From an uncultured Olsenella sp. (GTDB lineage: Bacteria; Actinomycetota; Coriobacteriia; Coriobacteriales; Atopobiaceae), in NCBI GenBank assembly GCA_900314575.1, contig OMVS01000001.1:1-64000 (forward strand): a DNA stretch of 64,000 bases, written 5' to 3'. The position numbers and the translations under genes were made by a program. Below, piece after piece: positions 15,891 to 24,630 of this stretch. The notes below the pieces were generated by a model. That model worked only from the letters and a program-made list of their open reading frames with translations, was not told where the DNA came from and searched no databases. Position 1 is the first letter of the stretch; the number at the start of each line of letters is the position of its first letter.

Positions 15891-17086
15891 CGGCGCACCC
15901 CCTCGAGGAAGCCCCGCGCGACCTCGCGCGAGCGGGCGTCCACCTCCTCGAGCTGCGCCACGGACTCGACCTCCTCGGGCCGGGCCTCCCCCATCGTCTG
16001 CCGCACGACGCGCTCTATGTCGAGGAAGCCGCAGGCACCCGCTCGGAAGGCGGCGTTTGCCACCTCGTTCGCGGCGTTCATGACGCAGGGGAGGGTGCCG
16101 CCGGCACGCCCCGCCTCGCGTGCGAGGGCGAGGCAGCCGAAGGCCTCCTCGTCCGCCTCGCCGAAGGTGATCGCGGGCTCCTGGCGCCACTCGACGCGCG
16201 GGGACGGCGTCTCCCAGCGCTCGGGGTAGCTCAGCGCGTACTGGATGGGGATGCGCATGTCAGAAGGCCCGAGCTGCGCCTTGACCGAGCCGTCGGCGAA
16301 CTCGACCATCGAGTGGACGCGGCTCTGGCGCTGCACGAGGACCCGGATGCGGTCGATGGGGACCCCGAAGAGCTGGTGCGCCTCGAGGACCTCGAGCCCC
16401 TTGTTCATGAGGGTCGATGAGTCGACGGTGATCTTGGGGCCCATCGTCCAGGTTGGGTGAGCGAGGGCGTCGGCGGCGCTCACGTGCGCGAGCTCTTCTC
16501 GGCCCATGCCGTAGAAGGGGCCGCCCGAGCAGGTCAGCCACAGGCAGTGGACGTCGCTTGCGCGCTCCCCCACGAGGCACTGGTAGATCGCGCTGTGCTC
16601 GGAGTCCACAGGGATGAGCCTCCCCGGCCGGACGAGCGGCATGAGCAGGTCGCCGGCGACGACGATGGACTCCTTGTTGGCGTAGGCGAGCACCTTGTCC
16701 GCCCTGAGGGCGGCGAAGCCCGCCTCGATCCCGGCGAAGCCGACCATGGCGTTGACGACGCAGTCGACCTCGTCGAGCTGCGTGAGCTCGACGACCGCCT
16801 CGGGCCCCACCCCGAGGGCGCAGCCCGAGGGAAGCCCCTCGAGCGCGGCGTCCCGGGCGTGCCCGGCGCTCGCGACCGCGACGTGGTCCGCGGAGAACTC
16901 GCGCGCGGCGCTCGCGAGGGCCTCGGTCGAGGTGTCGCAGGCGAGCGCCACGACCCGCAGCTTGTCTGCGTGCTGGCGGCAGACGTCGAGCGTCTGCCGC
17001 CCTATGGAACCAGAACACCCGAGGACCGCAACTCGAAGCGGCCTCGGGCGTGGCGAACGTGGTGCCGTGTCCTCGAATATGCTCAC
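15887..17086 (-). CDS. dxr: 1-deoxy-D-xylulose-5-phosphate reductoisomerase
   Basis: A 399-residue DXR, which makes MEP from DXP using NADPH and a divalent metal. LRVAVLGCSGSIGRQTLDV is the NADPH-binding N terminus; VPVDSEHSAIYQCLVG (as LIPVDSEHSAIYQCL) and LTCSGGPF are active-site hallmarks, and MNAANEVANAAF is in the C-terminal domain. The GTG at 17086 overlaps the cdsA stop by 4 bases (GTGA) and has GGGGGA 5 bases upstream; an upstream ATG would overlap cdsA by 46 bases. Confidence 0.95.
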   Translation of the reverse strand: MSIFEDTAPRSPRPRPLRVAVLGCSGSIGRQTLDVCRQHADKLRVVALACDTSTEALASAAREFSADHVAVASAGHARDAALEGLPSGCALGVGPEAVVELTQLDEVDCVVNAMVGFAGIEAGFAALRADKVLAYANKESIVVAGDLLMPLVRPGRLIPVDSEHSAIYQCLVGERASDVHCLWLTCSGGPFYGMGREELAHVSAADALAHPTWTMGPKITVDSSTLMNKGLEVLEAHQLFGVPIDRIRVLVQRQSRVHSMVEFADGSVKAQLGPSDMRIPIQYALSYPERWETPSPRVEWRQEPAITFGEADEEAFGCLALAREAGRAGGTLPCVMNAANEVANAAFRAGACGFLDIERVVRQTMGEARPEEVESVAQLEEVDARSREVARGFLEGVRR

Positions 17087-18084
17087 AGAATTCCCCCGAT
17101 GTGCAATAGGAAGTAGGCGACCGTGCATCCGAAGAGCATGGAGTCCGAGCGGTCGAGCAGGCCTCCGTGCCCGGGCATCAGGTTGCCGGAGTCCTTCACA
17201 CCGACCCCGCGCTTGATGCGGGACTCGAAGAGGTCTCCGATGACGGCGGAGATGCCCACCACCACGCCGCAGACGAGCGCGAGACCCATCCCGATGCCCT
17301 CAAGGCCAAGGATACCCACGATCATCCAGACGAGGACGGACCCGGCGAGCCCTCCATAGAATCCCTCCCAGCTCTTGTGGGGCGAGATCTTCGGCGCGAG
17401 CTTGTGCGCGCCGAAGCGAGAGCCGACGAAGTAGGCGATTGCGTCGTTGGCCCACATCGAGCCCATCACCCCCAGCGTGAGGAGCGCGCCGTCGCAGCCC
17501 GCGTCGACCTTGCGGATGAGGACGATGCAGGAGAACATCAGCGAGGTGTAGACGGGGCCGAACACCGTGATGGCGACATCGGCCAGGTTCGCGCGGGGCG
17601 TGAGCACGTACCAGACCGCAAGCGAGAGGACGAGGGCGAAGGTCACGACGTGGATGGTACCGAAGCCCCAGAGGTACATCGAGACCGGGTAGGCGATGGC
17701 GCCCGTGAGCCCCAGGATCTCGTTCGGCATCCTGCCGCCCATGCGCGAGATGCGGAAGAACTCCGAGCAGCACAGCCATGCCATCGCCGTGATGCAGGCG
17801 GTCGTCGGCACGACGCCACCGAAGAGGCAGAGGAGGATGACAATGGTGTATATCGCGCCCGACGTGGTTCGCGTGAGGAGCTTCTCGGTCCAGCCGCGCA
17901 CGACCTGGCCCTTGAGGCCTCCGACGGCGCGCAGCCCCTCCTTGGAGTGGCGGTGGCTCTCGATCCTCTCGATGGCGCTGTCCAGCGAGATGTGGGCCCT
18001 CGCCTCGCGGCCGTCGATGTCCGCCGGAAGCGGCCTCTCCTCGCCTCCGGCGCCCGCGCCCGAGGGATGACCGGTTTCGCTCAC
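17083..18084 (-). CDS. cdsA: phosphatidate cytidylyltransferase
   Basis: A 333-residue integral membrane enzyme that makes CDP-diacylglycerol from phosphatidic acid and CTP. The C-terminal signature KDSGNLMPGHGGLLDRSDS is the CDS family motif, preceded by SPHKSWEGFYGG. About eight hydrophobic segments follow a polar N-terminal region of ~70 residues that is longer than usual. It overlaps uppS by 4 bases, giving the standard uppS-cdsA-dxr-rseP envelope cluster. Confidence 0.95.
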   Translation of the reverse strand: MSETGHPSGAGAGGEERPLPADIDGREARAHISLDSAIERIESHRHSKEGLRAVGGLKGQVVRGWTEKLLTRTTSGAIYTIVILLCLFGGVVPTTACITAMAWLCCSEFFRISRMGGRMPNEILGLTGAIAYPVSMYLWGFGTIHVVTFALVLSLAVWYVLTPRANLADVAITVFGPVYTSLMFSCIVLIRKVDAGCDGALLTLGVMGSMWANDAIAYFVGSRFGAHKLAPKISPHKSWEGFYGGLAGSVLVWMIVGILGLEGIGMGLALVCGVVVGISAVIGDLFESRIKRGVGVKDSGNLMPGHGGLLDRSDSMLFGCTVAYFLLHIGGIL

Positions 18085-18866
18085 TTGTTGACCACTCCCC
18101 CGAAGCGGCGCTTGCGGCCCTGGAAGTCCCGGACGGCCCTGAGGTAGTCCCAGCGCGTGAAGTCCGGCCAGAGCGTGTCGGTTACGTAGAACTCCGTGTA
18201 GGCGATCTGCCAGAGGAGGAAGTTGGACAGGCGGTTCTCGCCGGAGGTCCGGATGAGGAGCTCCGGGTCCGGCAGGCCCGCCGTGTAGAGACGGGCCGCG
18301 ACGGAGGCCTCGTCGACCTCGTCTGCGTCGACCCTACCCGCCGCCACGTCCCGCGCGAGGGCGCGCGCGGCCCTCGCGATCTCCGCCCTCGAGCCGTAGT
18401 TAACCGCGAGGGCGAACACCATGCCGGTGTTGCCCCGGGTCTCCTCGAGGCCCTTCTCGAAGACGTCGCGCGTGACCTTGGGCAGCGCGTCGATGTCCCC
18501 CAGGAAGAGCAGCCTGACGTTCTCCTGTGCGAAGAGCGGGAGCTCCTTCACGAGCGTCGTTGCGAACAGGTGCATCAGGAGGTTCACCTCGTGCTGCGGC
18601 CGTCTCCAGTTCTCGGTCGAGAACGCGTAGACGGACAGCACGTCCACCCCGAGCCTCACGCTCGTGGTGACCGCCTCCCTGAGGGCGTCCACGCCCGCGA
18701 CGTGCCCCTCGCTCCGGTCGAGCCCCCGGGCCTGCGCCCAGCGCCCGTTGCCGTCCATGATGATCGATATGTGGCTGGGGATCCTCTCGAGGTCGACGTC
18801 CGACAGGCTGATGTCATCGGGCGCGCCTGCGTAGTACTCCCGCAGCTTCGCCTCGTCTCGTTGCAC
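18081..18866 (-). CDS. uppS: undecaprenyl diphosphate synthase (isoprenyl transferase)
   Basis: A 261-residue cis-prenyltransferase that builds the C55 lipid carrier for cell wall synthesis. HISIIMDGNGRWAQARGLDR carries the catalytic aspartate and the phosphate-binding region; YAFSTENWRRP and PDPELLIRTSGENRLSNFL are conserved. A GTG at 18866 directly follows the frr stop, with GGAG six bases before it, so the genes are tightly coupled. Confidence 0.95.
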   Translation of the reverse strand: MQRDEAKLREYYAGAPDDISLSDVDLERIPSHISIIMDGNGRWAQARGLDRSEGHVAGVDALREAVTTSVRLGVDVLSVYAFSTENWRRPQHEVNLLMHLFATTLVKELPLFAQENVRLLFLGDIDALPKVTRDVFEKGLEETRGNTGMVFALAVNYGSRAEIARAARALARDVAAGRVDADEVDEASVAARLYTAGLPDPELLIRTSGENRLSNFLLWQIAYTEFYVTDTLWPDFTRWDYLRAVRDFQGRKRRFGGVVNK

Positions 18867-19412
18867 CTAGATCTCCATGACCTCGGCCGTCTTGGTCTTC
18901 AGGAGGGAGTCGATCTCCTCGATGGCGTTGTCGGTCAGCTTCTGGACCCGCTTCTTCTCCGCCTTCTGCTCGTCCTCGGAGAGCTCCTCGTCGCGGTCGA
19001 TGGCCTTGTTGGCCTCCTTGCGCGCGTTGCGCACGGCGACCCTGCCCTCCTCGGCGAGCTGCTTGCACTCCTTCGCGAGCTCCTTGCGGCGCTCCTCGGT
19101 GGGGGCGGGGAACGGGAGGCGGATCGAGACGCCGTCGTTGGATGGGGTGATGCCGAGGTCGGACTGCTCGATGGCCTTCTCGATGCTCCTGAGGGAGGTC
19201 TTGTCCCACGGCTCGACCACGAGCATGGAGGCCTCGGGGACCTTCACGCCGGCGAGCTGGGTGATCGGGGTGGGCTGGCCGTAGTAGTCGACCTTGATCT
19301 CGTCGAGGATGTGCGGGTTGGCGCGGCCCGTGCGGACCTTCGCGAAGTTGTTCCTCAGCGCCTGGATGGACTTGTCCATGTGCTTCTTGGCGTTGTCGGT
19401 GTGCTGGCTCAT
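18867..19412 (-). CDS. frr: ribosome recycling factor
   Basis: A 181-residue RRF that splits post-termination ribosomes with EF-G. The conserved segments FAKVRTGRANPHILDEIKVD, YYGQPTPITQLAGV and a C-terminal three-helix region ending LLKTKTAEVMEI are all present. The length (usual 185) and the pyrH-frr order are normal. Confidence 0.96.
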   Translation of the reverse strand: MSQHTDNAKKHMDKSIQALRNNFAKVRTGRANPHILDEIKVDYYGQPTPITQLAGVKVPEASMLVVEPWDKTSLRSIEKAIEQSDLGITPSNDGVSIRLPFPAPTEERRKELAKECKQLAEEGRVAVRNARKEANKAIDRDEELSEDEQKAEKKRVQKLTDNAIEEIDSLLKTKTAEVMEI

Positions 19413-19414
19413 GT

Positions 19415-20143
19415 CTACTCGCTCTCCTCGTCGACTACGGTGGTCCCGACAGGCTCCCCCTTGAGGGCCTTCTCGAACGCGCCCTGCTCCTCCATCTTGA
19501 AGACGATGATGGGCATGTGGTTGTCATGGCACAGGGCGGTCGCCGTGGCGTCCATGACCTTGAGGTCCCTGGTCAGGACGTCCATGTAGGTGATCTCGTC
19601 GAACTTCCTGGCCTCCGGGTGCACGACCGGGTCCATGTCGTAGATGCCACTGACCTTGGTCGCCTTCATGAGCACCTCGGCGTCGATCTCGCACGCCCTC
19701 AGGGCCGCTGCGGTGTCGGTCGTGAAGTAGGGGTTGCCCGTGCCCGCCGCGAAGATGGTGATGCGGCCCTTCTCGAGGTGGCGGATCGCGCGGCGCCTGA
19801 TGTAGGTCTCTGAGACCGAGTGCATCTCGATCGCGCTCATGACGCGCACGTCCATGCCGTTGCGCTCGAAGCAGTCCTGGAGGGCCAGGGAGTTGATGAC
19901 CGTGGCAAGCATGCCCATGTTGTCCGCCTGGGCGCGGTCCATGCCGCTCGCGGCGCCCGACAGGCCGCGGAAGATGTTGCCGCCGCCCACGACGATCGCG
20001 ATCTGGATTCCGGCCTCCCACACGGGCTTGACGCTGTCCGTGATGGACTGGAGGACTGCGGGGTCGATGCCGAAGCTCTTCTCGCCCATCAGGGCCTCGC
20101 CCGAAAGCTTGAGAAGGACGCGGTGGTATTTGTAGTCAGTCAA
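19415..20143 (-). CDS. pyrH: UMP kinase
   Basis: A 242-residue bacterial UMP kinase of the amino-acid kinase fold, converting UMP to [25 protein letters not shown], and [16 protein letters not shown] are diagnostic. The start is a TTG at 20143 with GGAGG six bases upstream. It is preceded by a terminator after tsf and a possible extended -10 promoter, so it can be transcribed on its own with frr and the downstream envelope genes. Confidence 0.96.
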   Translation of the reverse strand: MTDYKYHRVLLKLSGEALMGEKSFGIDPAVLQSITDSVKPVWEAGIQIAIVVGGGNIFRGLSGAASGMDRAQADNMGMLATVINSLALQDCFERNGMDVRVMSAIEMHSVSETYIRRRAIRHLEKGRITIFAAGTGNPYFTTDTAAALRACEIDAEVLMKATKVSGIYDMDPVVHPEARKFDEITYMDVLTRDLKVMDATATALCHDNHMPIIVFKMEEQGAFEKALKGEPVGTTVVDEESE

Positions 20144-20233
20144 GTGGGTCCTCCACTTCTTGTCGACGAATCCCGCCCCCGCGCCAACGGTGGGGACGGG
20201 ACAACGGGCTTGCTTGCCGTTCAGTCCCCTGTG

Positions 20234-20242
20234 ATTCTAACA
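20234..20242 (-). promoter_or_regulatory. extended -10 promoter for the pyrH operon
   Basis: On the minus strand TGTTAGAAT forms an extended -10 element about 90 bases upstream of pyrH and downstream of the tsf terminator. No convincing -35 is seen. The position between a terminator and a long operon makes it likely. Confidence 0.5.
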
Positions 20243-20307
20243 GAGGTCAGAGCCCGTGCCCTCACGGAAGCGCCAGGCATCGCCTCGCTCGGTGGGACCG
20301 GCATACG

Positions 20308-20339
20308 AAAAGGGCCGGCCCGCTCTCGCGGACCGGCCC
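20308..20339 (-). terminator. Rho-independent terminator after tsf
   Basis: On the minus strand a 12-bp nearly perfect GC stem (GGGCCGGTCCGC / GCGGGCCGGCCC) with a GAGA loop is followed by TTTTC, 22 bases after the tsf stop. It separates rpsB-tsf from pyrH. Confidence 0.88.
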
Positions 20340-20361
20340 GTCAGACGCTTGCTCCGTGGAG

Positions 20362-21231
20362 CTACTCGCCGAAGTTGAAGCGGATGAAGTTGACGATCTC
20401 GATCTTGTCGTCAGCCTTCTTGGAGACCTCGTCTGCGAGCTGGGAAATCGTGGTCTCGGGGTTCTTGATGAACTCCTGCTCGGTGAGGACGTTCTCCTTG
20501 TAGAACTTCTTCAGGCGGCCCTGGACGATGCCGTCCCAGAACTTCTCCGGACGGCCAGAGTCCTTTGCCTGGGCGGTGTAGATGCTCTTCTCGTGCTCGA
20601 TGATCTCCTGCGGGACGTCGTCGCGGCGCGCGGAGACGGGCGCGGAGGCCGCGACCTGCATCGCGACGTCGTGCGCGAAGGACTTGAAGTCCTCGTTCTG
20701 CGCGGTCTCGGGCTTGGCGAACTTGAAGTTCACGATGTCGCCGAGGTGGGCACCGAGGTGGATGTAGCTCGCGAGGGTGCCCTCGGAGGTGATGCGCGCG
20801 AAGCGGTTGATCTTCATGTTCTCGCCGATGACGTGGATCATCTCGGTGAGCTCGGAGTCGACGGTGCCCCCGTTCATCGGGCACGCCTTGAGCGCCTCGA
20901 GGTCCGCCGGGTCGTTCTCGGCGACGACCTTCGCCACGTCGGCGGCGAAGCCCTCGAACTTGGGGTTGGAGCTCACGAAGTCGGTCTCGCAGGTGAGCTC
21001 GAGGAGGGCGCCGGTCTTGCCGTCCTCGGACACGTAGGCCGCCACGCAGCCCTCGTTGGTGTCGCGGCCCGCTCGCTTGACGGCCTTCGCCATGCCCATG
21101 GTACGCAGGACGTCGACGGCCTTCTCGATGTCACCGTCAGCCTCGACGAGGGCCTTCTTGCACTCCATCATCGGCGAGTCGGTCATCTCGCGGAGCTGCT
21201 TGACCATAGCGGCAGTAATCTTGGTTGCCAT
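20362..21231 (-). CDS. tsf: elongation factor Ts
   Basis: A 289-residue EF-Ts, the nucleotide exchange factor for EF-Tu. The N-terminal MVKQLREMTDSPMMECKKAL and the ELTCETDFVSSNPKF segment are family hallmarks. The ATG at 21231 has a good upstream AAGGAGGGGAAGC. It follows rpsB by 67 bases. Confidence 0.97.
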   Translation of the reverse strand: MATKITAAMVKQLREMTDSPMMECKKALVEADGDIEKAVDVLRTMGMAKAVKRAGRDTNEGCVAAYVSEDGKTGALLELTCETDFVSSNPKFEGFAADVAKVVAENDPADLEALKACPMNGGTVDSELTEMIHVIGENMKINRFARITSEGTLASYIHLGAHLGDIVNFKFAKPETAQNEDFKSFAHDVAMQVAASAPVSARRDDVPQEIIEHEKSIYTAQAKDSGRPEKFWDGIVQGRLKKFYKENVLTEQEFIKNPETTISQLADEVSKKADDKIEIVNFIRFNFGE

Positions 21232-21298
21232 GCTTCCCCTCCTTGGGGTGTTCGTTCTCGTATCGGACGACGCTTGGCGGACGTGCCGCGCCAAAGCG

Positions 21299-22069
21299 CT
21301 ACTCTGCGGCGGGCGCCTCAGCCGCGGCGGTCTCGACGGCAGGCGTCGTCTCGCCCTTGGCCATCTCCTCAGCGGAGATCTGCTCCTTGCCGGAGCCGGC
21401 CAGGACGGCGTCGGCCACGAGCTCGCACATGAGGTCGACGGAGCGGATTGCGTCGTCGTTCGCGGGGATGCCGTAGTCGATGACGTCGGGGTCGGAGTTG
21501 GTGTCGAGAAGACCGACGACCGGGATGTGGAGGCGGTTGGCCTCGCGGACCGCGATCTCCTCGCGCTTGGTGTCGACGACGAAGAGGGCCTGCGGGAGGG
21601 CCTTGAGCTCACGGACGCCGCCGAGGTTGCGCTGGAGCTTCTCGAGCTCCTTGGTCAGGACGGCCTGCTCCTTCTTGCCACGGGCGGCGAGGCTGCCGTC
21701 CTCGGCCATGGTCTCGAGCTCCTCCATGCGCTCGATGCGGGAGCGCATGGTGACGAAGTTGGTCAGCATGCCGCCGAGCCAGCGCTGGTTGATGAAGGGC
21801 ATGTTGGCACGCTCGGCCTGGGTCTGGATGGGCTCCTGGGCCTGCTTCTTGGTGCCCACGAACAGCACGGTGCCGCCCTTGGCAGCGGTCTCCTTGAGGA
21901 AGGTGTAGGCCTTGTCGGCGTCGATGATGGTCTGCTTGAGGTCGAGGATGTAGATGCCGTTGCGCTCGCCGAAGATGTAGGGCTTCATCTTGGGGTTCCA
22001 ACGGCGGGTCTGGTGACCGTAGTGGCAGCCCGCGTCGAGAAGGGTCTGGATGTTGATCTTTGCAGCCAT
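21299..22069 (-). CDS. rpsB: 30S ribosomal protein S2
   Basis: A 256-residue S2: LLDAGCHYGHQTRRWNPKMK, GTKKQAQEPI, NQRWLGGMLTN and PVVGLLDTNSDPD are standard. The alanine/glutamate-rich C-terminal tail is typical of high-GC organisms. AGGAGG is 8 bases before the ATG. It is the first gene of the rpsB-tsf transcript. Confidence 0.98.
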   Translation of the reverse strand: MAAKINIQTLLDAGCHYGHQTRRWNPKMKPYIFGERNGIYILDLKQTIIDADKAYTFLKETAAKGGTVLFVGTKKQAQEPIQTQAERANMPFINQRWLGGMLTNFVTMRSRIERMEELETMAEDGSLAARGKKEQAVLTKELEKLQRNLGGVRELKALPQALFVVDTKREEIAVREANRLHIPVVGLLDTNSDPDVIDYGIPANDDAIRSVDLMCELVADAVLAGSGKEQISAEEMAKGETTPAVETAAAEAPAAE

Positions 22070-22109
22070 GTACTAAACCTCCTGTGGTTTGTCCTCCGCG
22101 TGAGGTCAA

Positions 22110-22143
22110 CCCCATAGCGCCACCCCTGCCCTGGCTTATGGGG
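22110..22143 (-). promoter_or_regulatory. rpsB leader hairpin
   Basis: In the ~135-nt leader on the minus strand CCCCATA pairs perfectly with TATGGGG over a 20-base loop that itself contains complementary G and C runs (CCCTGCCC-like). The structure ends about 40 bases before the rpsB start and may be the site of S2 feedback control, which is known for rpsB leaders in other bacteria; here it is inferred. Confidence 0.4.
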
Positions 22144-22210
22144 AGGGGCACCACGGCGCATGAGTCGTCACGCGTGTGAAATGTGCCATGCGGTCGCACG
22201 GCGATTCTCA

Positions 22211-22219
22211 AGTATATCA
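22211..22219 (-). promoter_or_regulatory. extended -10 promoter for rpsB-tsf
   Basis: TGATATACT on the minus strand is a close match to the extended -10 consensus, about 142 bases before rpsB. The -35 position (TGGCGC) is poor. Confidence 0.5.
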
Positions 22220-22304
22220 GCACGGAGGAGGGCGCGCCAGACCCAGGCTCCCTTCAATGACTCACCATAACTTCACATTGGTCCCTCGGCGCTCGGTCGC
22301 CCGC

Positions 22305-23312
22305 TCAGCCGCGCGGGTGCGCCCGCCGGGCCGCGTCCTTGAGCCGCGCCACCGAGAGGTGGGTGTAGACCTGCGTCGTCGCGAGGCTCTCGTGGCCGAG
22401 GAGCTCCTGGACGCTCCTGAGGTCCGCGCCTCCGTCGAGGAGCTCGGTCGCGAAGGTGTGCCTCATCGCGTGCGGCGTCACGCCGGCGAGGCCCGCCTGG
22501 CGGGCGTGCCCCTCGAAGCACCTCCTCAGGGCGTCAGCAGACATGCGCCTCCCCCGCGTCGACACGAAGAGCGCGCGCTCGTCGCCGGTCCGCCCCGACC
22601 CGTCGCGCCGGCGGGCTACCAGGCGCCCTCGCGGGCCCTCGAGGTAGGCGGAGAGGCGCTCGAGCGCTACGGGGTAGAGCGGCACGATCCTCTCCTTCGA
22701 ACCCTTGCCGAAGAGCGTCACCTGCTCCTGGGCGAAGTCCACGTCGCCCACGTCGAGGGCGGAGACCTCCGAGATGCGCGCTCCAGACGCGTAGAGCAGC
22801 TCGAGGAGCGCCCGGTCCCTGAGGCCGAGGTCGCTCCCCTCGTCGCAGGTATCGAGGATCCGCCCCACCTCGGCGTCCGACAGGGTCTTCGGAAGGCCCC
22901 TGGCGAGCCTCCTTCCCGAAATGGCGTCGGCCGCGTCGGTCTCGCAGACGCCCTCGGCGACGAGCCAGCGGTAGAGCCCCTTGATCGAGGACAGGTGCCT
23001 GTTGACCGTCTTCGCGCCGTAGCCCGCCGAGACGAGCTCGGCGAGGTAGCGCCTCAGCTGCTTGTGGGTCACCTCGAGGGGCCGCACGCCCTCCCTCCTG
23101 GCCCAGAGCGCGTACTGGGCGAGGTCCGAGGCATAGGCCTTCGCGGTGTTCCCCGAGAGCCCGCGCACCTGGGTGAGCTGGGACACGAATCGCTCGATGT
23201 CCCGCTCGAACCCATCCGACCAGGTGCGATCGGAACCTGACCCGCCCTCTTCGGGAACGGCGGGGCCCCCTTCGGACGGCGTGCCGTCGGACATGCCCTT
23301 ACGCCTTCCCAT
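22305..23312 (-). CDS. xerD: XerC/XerD-family tyrosine recombinase
   Basis: A 335-residue site-specific recombinase with the SAM-like N-terminal domain (about 37-125) and the full catalytic set: R179 in ASGARISEV, K203 in GKGSKERIVP, H281 and R284 in HAMRHTFATELL, H307 in LLGHESLATT and the nucleophile Y316 in VYTHLS. It most likely resolves chromosome dimers at dif. XerC versus XerD cannot be decided from sequence alone. ATG at 23312 overlaps trmFO by 14 bases; ATG at 23294 (after AAGGGC) is an alternative. About 30 N-terminal residues are acidic and glycine-rich, beyond the usual family length. Confidence 0.9.
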   Translation of the reverse strand: MGRRKGMSDGTPSEGGPAVPEEGGSGSDRTWSDGFERDIERFVSQLTQVRGLSGNTAKAYASDLAQYALWARREGVRPLEVTHKQLRRYLAELVSAGYGAKTVNRHLSSIKGLYRWLVAEGVCETDAADAISGRRLARGLPKTLSDAEVGRILDTCDEGSDLGLRDRALLELLYASGARISEVSALDVGDVDFAQEQVTLFGKGSKERIVPLYPVALERLSAYLEGPRGRLVARRRDGSGRTGDERALFVSTRGRRMSADALRRCFEGHARQAGLAGVTPHAMRHTFATELLDGGADLRSVQELLGHESLATTQVYTHLSVARLKDAARRAHPRG

Positions 23313-24630
23313 CGACGCGGAAGAGATCGGGTCGTGCGTCCACGTAGGCGCCTACGTCCGCCTTGGCGCGCTCGGCGTAGGCGGCATAGCGCTCCTTCTT
23401 GCGCAGGCGCCGGCCCTCGATGGGGGGTACGAGCCCGAAGTTCACGTGCATGGGCTGGTAGTCTTTGGTTTCCGGGTCGGTCGCGTAGGCGACGAGCGAG
23501 CCGAAGGCCCCCGTGGCGGGGAGCGAGACCTCGGGGAGGGAGCGGAGGTCGGCGAAGGTGTTGAGCGCGGCGAGGTAGCCGGAGGCTATGGCCTCGGTGT
23601 AGCCCTCGGTCCCGCAGATCTGCCCGGCGAGCCTGCATGACGTGCCGGGGATCTTGAACGTGCGGTCGAGGACGTGCGGGGAGTCCACGAACGAGTTCCT
23701 GTGCATCACGCCGTAGCGGAAGAACTCGGCGTGCTCGAGGCCGGGGATCATCCTGAACACGCGCTTCTGCTCGCCCCAGGTGAGGTTCGTCTGGAACCCC
23801 ACCATGTTGTAGGCTGTCCGTCCCTCGTTCTCGGTCCTGAGCTGCACGGCAGCCCAGGGCCTCCTCCCCGTCCTCGGGTCGGTGAGCCCGACAGGCTTCA
23901 GGGCGCCGAACCTCAGGGAGTCGTGCCCCGTCCTTCCGACCTCCTCCACCGGCTGGCAGGCGCAGAACAGGTCGGACTGCTCGAACTCGCGCGAGATGAC
24001 CCGCTCCGCACCCATGAGCTCCTCGTAGAAGGCGTCGTAATCCTCCTTGTCCATGGGGCAGTTGAGGTAGTCTCCGCCGGGCTCCCCGTAGCGCGACTGG
24101 GCGAACACGACGCCCATGTCCAGGGACTCGGCGTCCACGATCGGCGCCGCGGCGTCGAAGAAGGCGGAGTGCCCCTCGCCGACGAGGTCGGTCACGCGCC
24201 GAAAGAGGGCGTCGGAGCACAGCGGCCCCGCCGCTATGACGGCAGGGCCCTCGGGGATGGACGTCGCCTCCTCGCGCACGAGCTCCACGAGCGGTTCTCC
24301 TTCCACCCGCTCGGTCACGAGCCTGGAGAACTCCCTCCTGTCGACGGCGAGGGCACCGCCGGCCGGCACCGCGGCACGCTTCGCCAGCTCGACGAGGACG
24401 CTTTCCATCCTCGTGAGCTCCCACTTCAGAAGGCCCGCCGCGCTGTCCTCGCGAAGCGACTTCAGGGAGTTCGAGCACACGAGCTCTGCGAGGCCGTCCG
24501 TGTGGTGGGCTGGCGTCGTGGCCTTGGGCCTCTGCTCTACGAGCCGCACGCGCACCCCCCTCCGGGCGAGCTGCAGCGCGCACTCGCTCCCGGCGAGACC
24601 GCCCCCGACGACCGTGACTTGCGTTTCCAT
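23299..24630 (-). CDS. trmFO: methylenetetrahydrofolate-tRNA (uracil-5-)-methyltransferase TrmFO
   Basis: A 443-residue FAD- and folate-dependent enzyme that makes m5U54 in tRNA. The N terminus VTVVGGGLAGSECALQLARRG is the FAD dinucleotide fold; HHTDGLAELVCSNSLKS, NCPMDKEDYDAFYEEL, LRFGALKPVGLTDPRTGRRP and the C-terminal HVNFGLVPPIE are diagnostic. The ATG overlaps the dprA stop (ATGA). In Firmicutes topA usually lies between dprA and trmFO; it is absent here. Confidence 0.96.
   Translation of the reverse strand: METQVTVVGGGLAGSECALQLARRGVRVRLVEQRPKATTPAHHTDGLAELVCSNSLKSLREDSAAGLLKWELTRMESVLVELAKRAAVPAGGALAVDRREFSRLVTERVEGEPLVELVREEATSIPEGPAVIAAGPLCSDALFRRVTDLVGEGHSAFFDAAAPIVDAESLDMGVVFAQSRYGEPGGDYLNCPMDKEDYDAFYEELMGAERVISREFEQSDLFCACQPVEEVGRTGHDSLRFGALKPVGLTDPRTGRRPWAAVQLRTENEGRTAYNMVGFQTNLTWGEQKRVFRMIPGLEHAEFFRYGVMHRNSFVDSPHVLDRTFKIPGTSCRLAGQICGTEGYTEAIASGYLAALNTFADLRSLPEVSLPATGAFGSLVAYATDPETKDYQPMHVNFGLVPPIEGRRLRKKERYAAYAERAKADVGAYVDARPDLFRVDGKA

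Noticed and set aside
22305-23312. Integrase of a mobile element
   Set aside because: The recombinase has the Xer domain layout, sits in a conserved housekeeping order next to trmFO and rpsB, and has no attachment-site repeats or cargo genes nearby.
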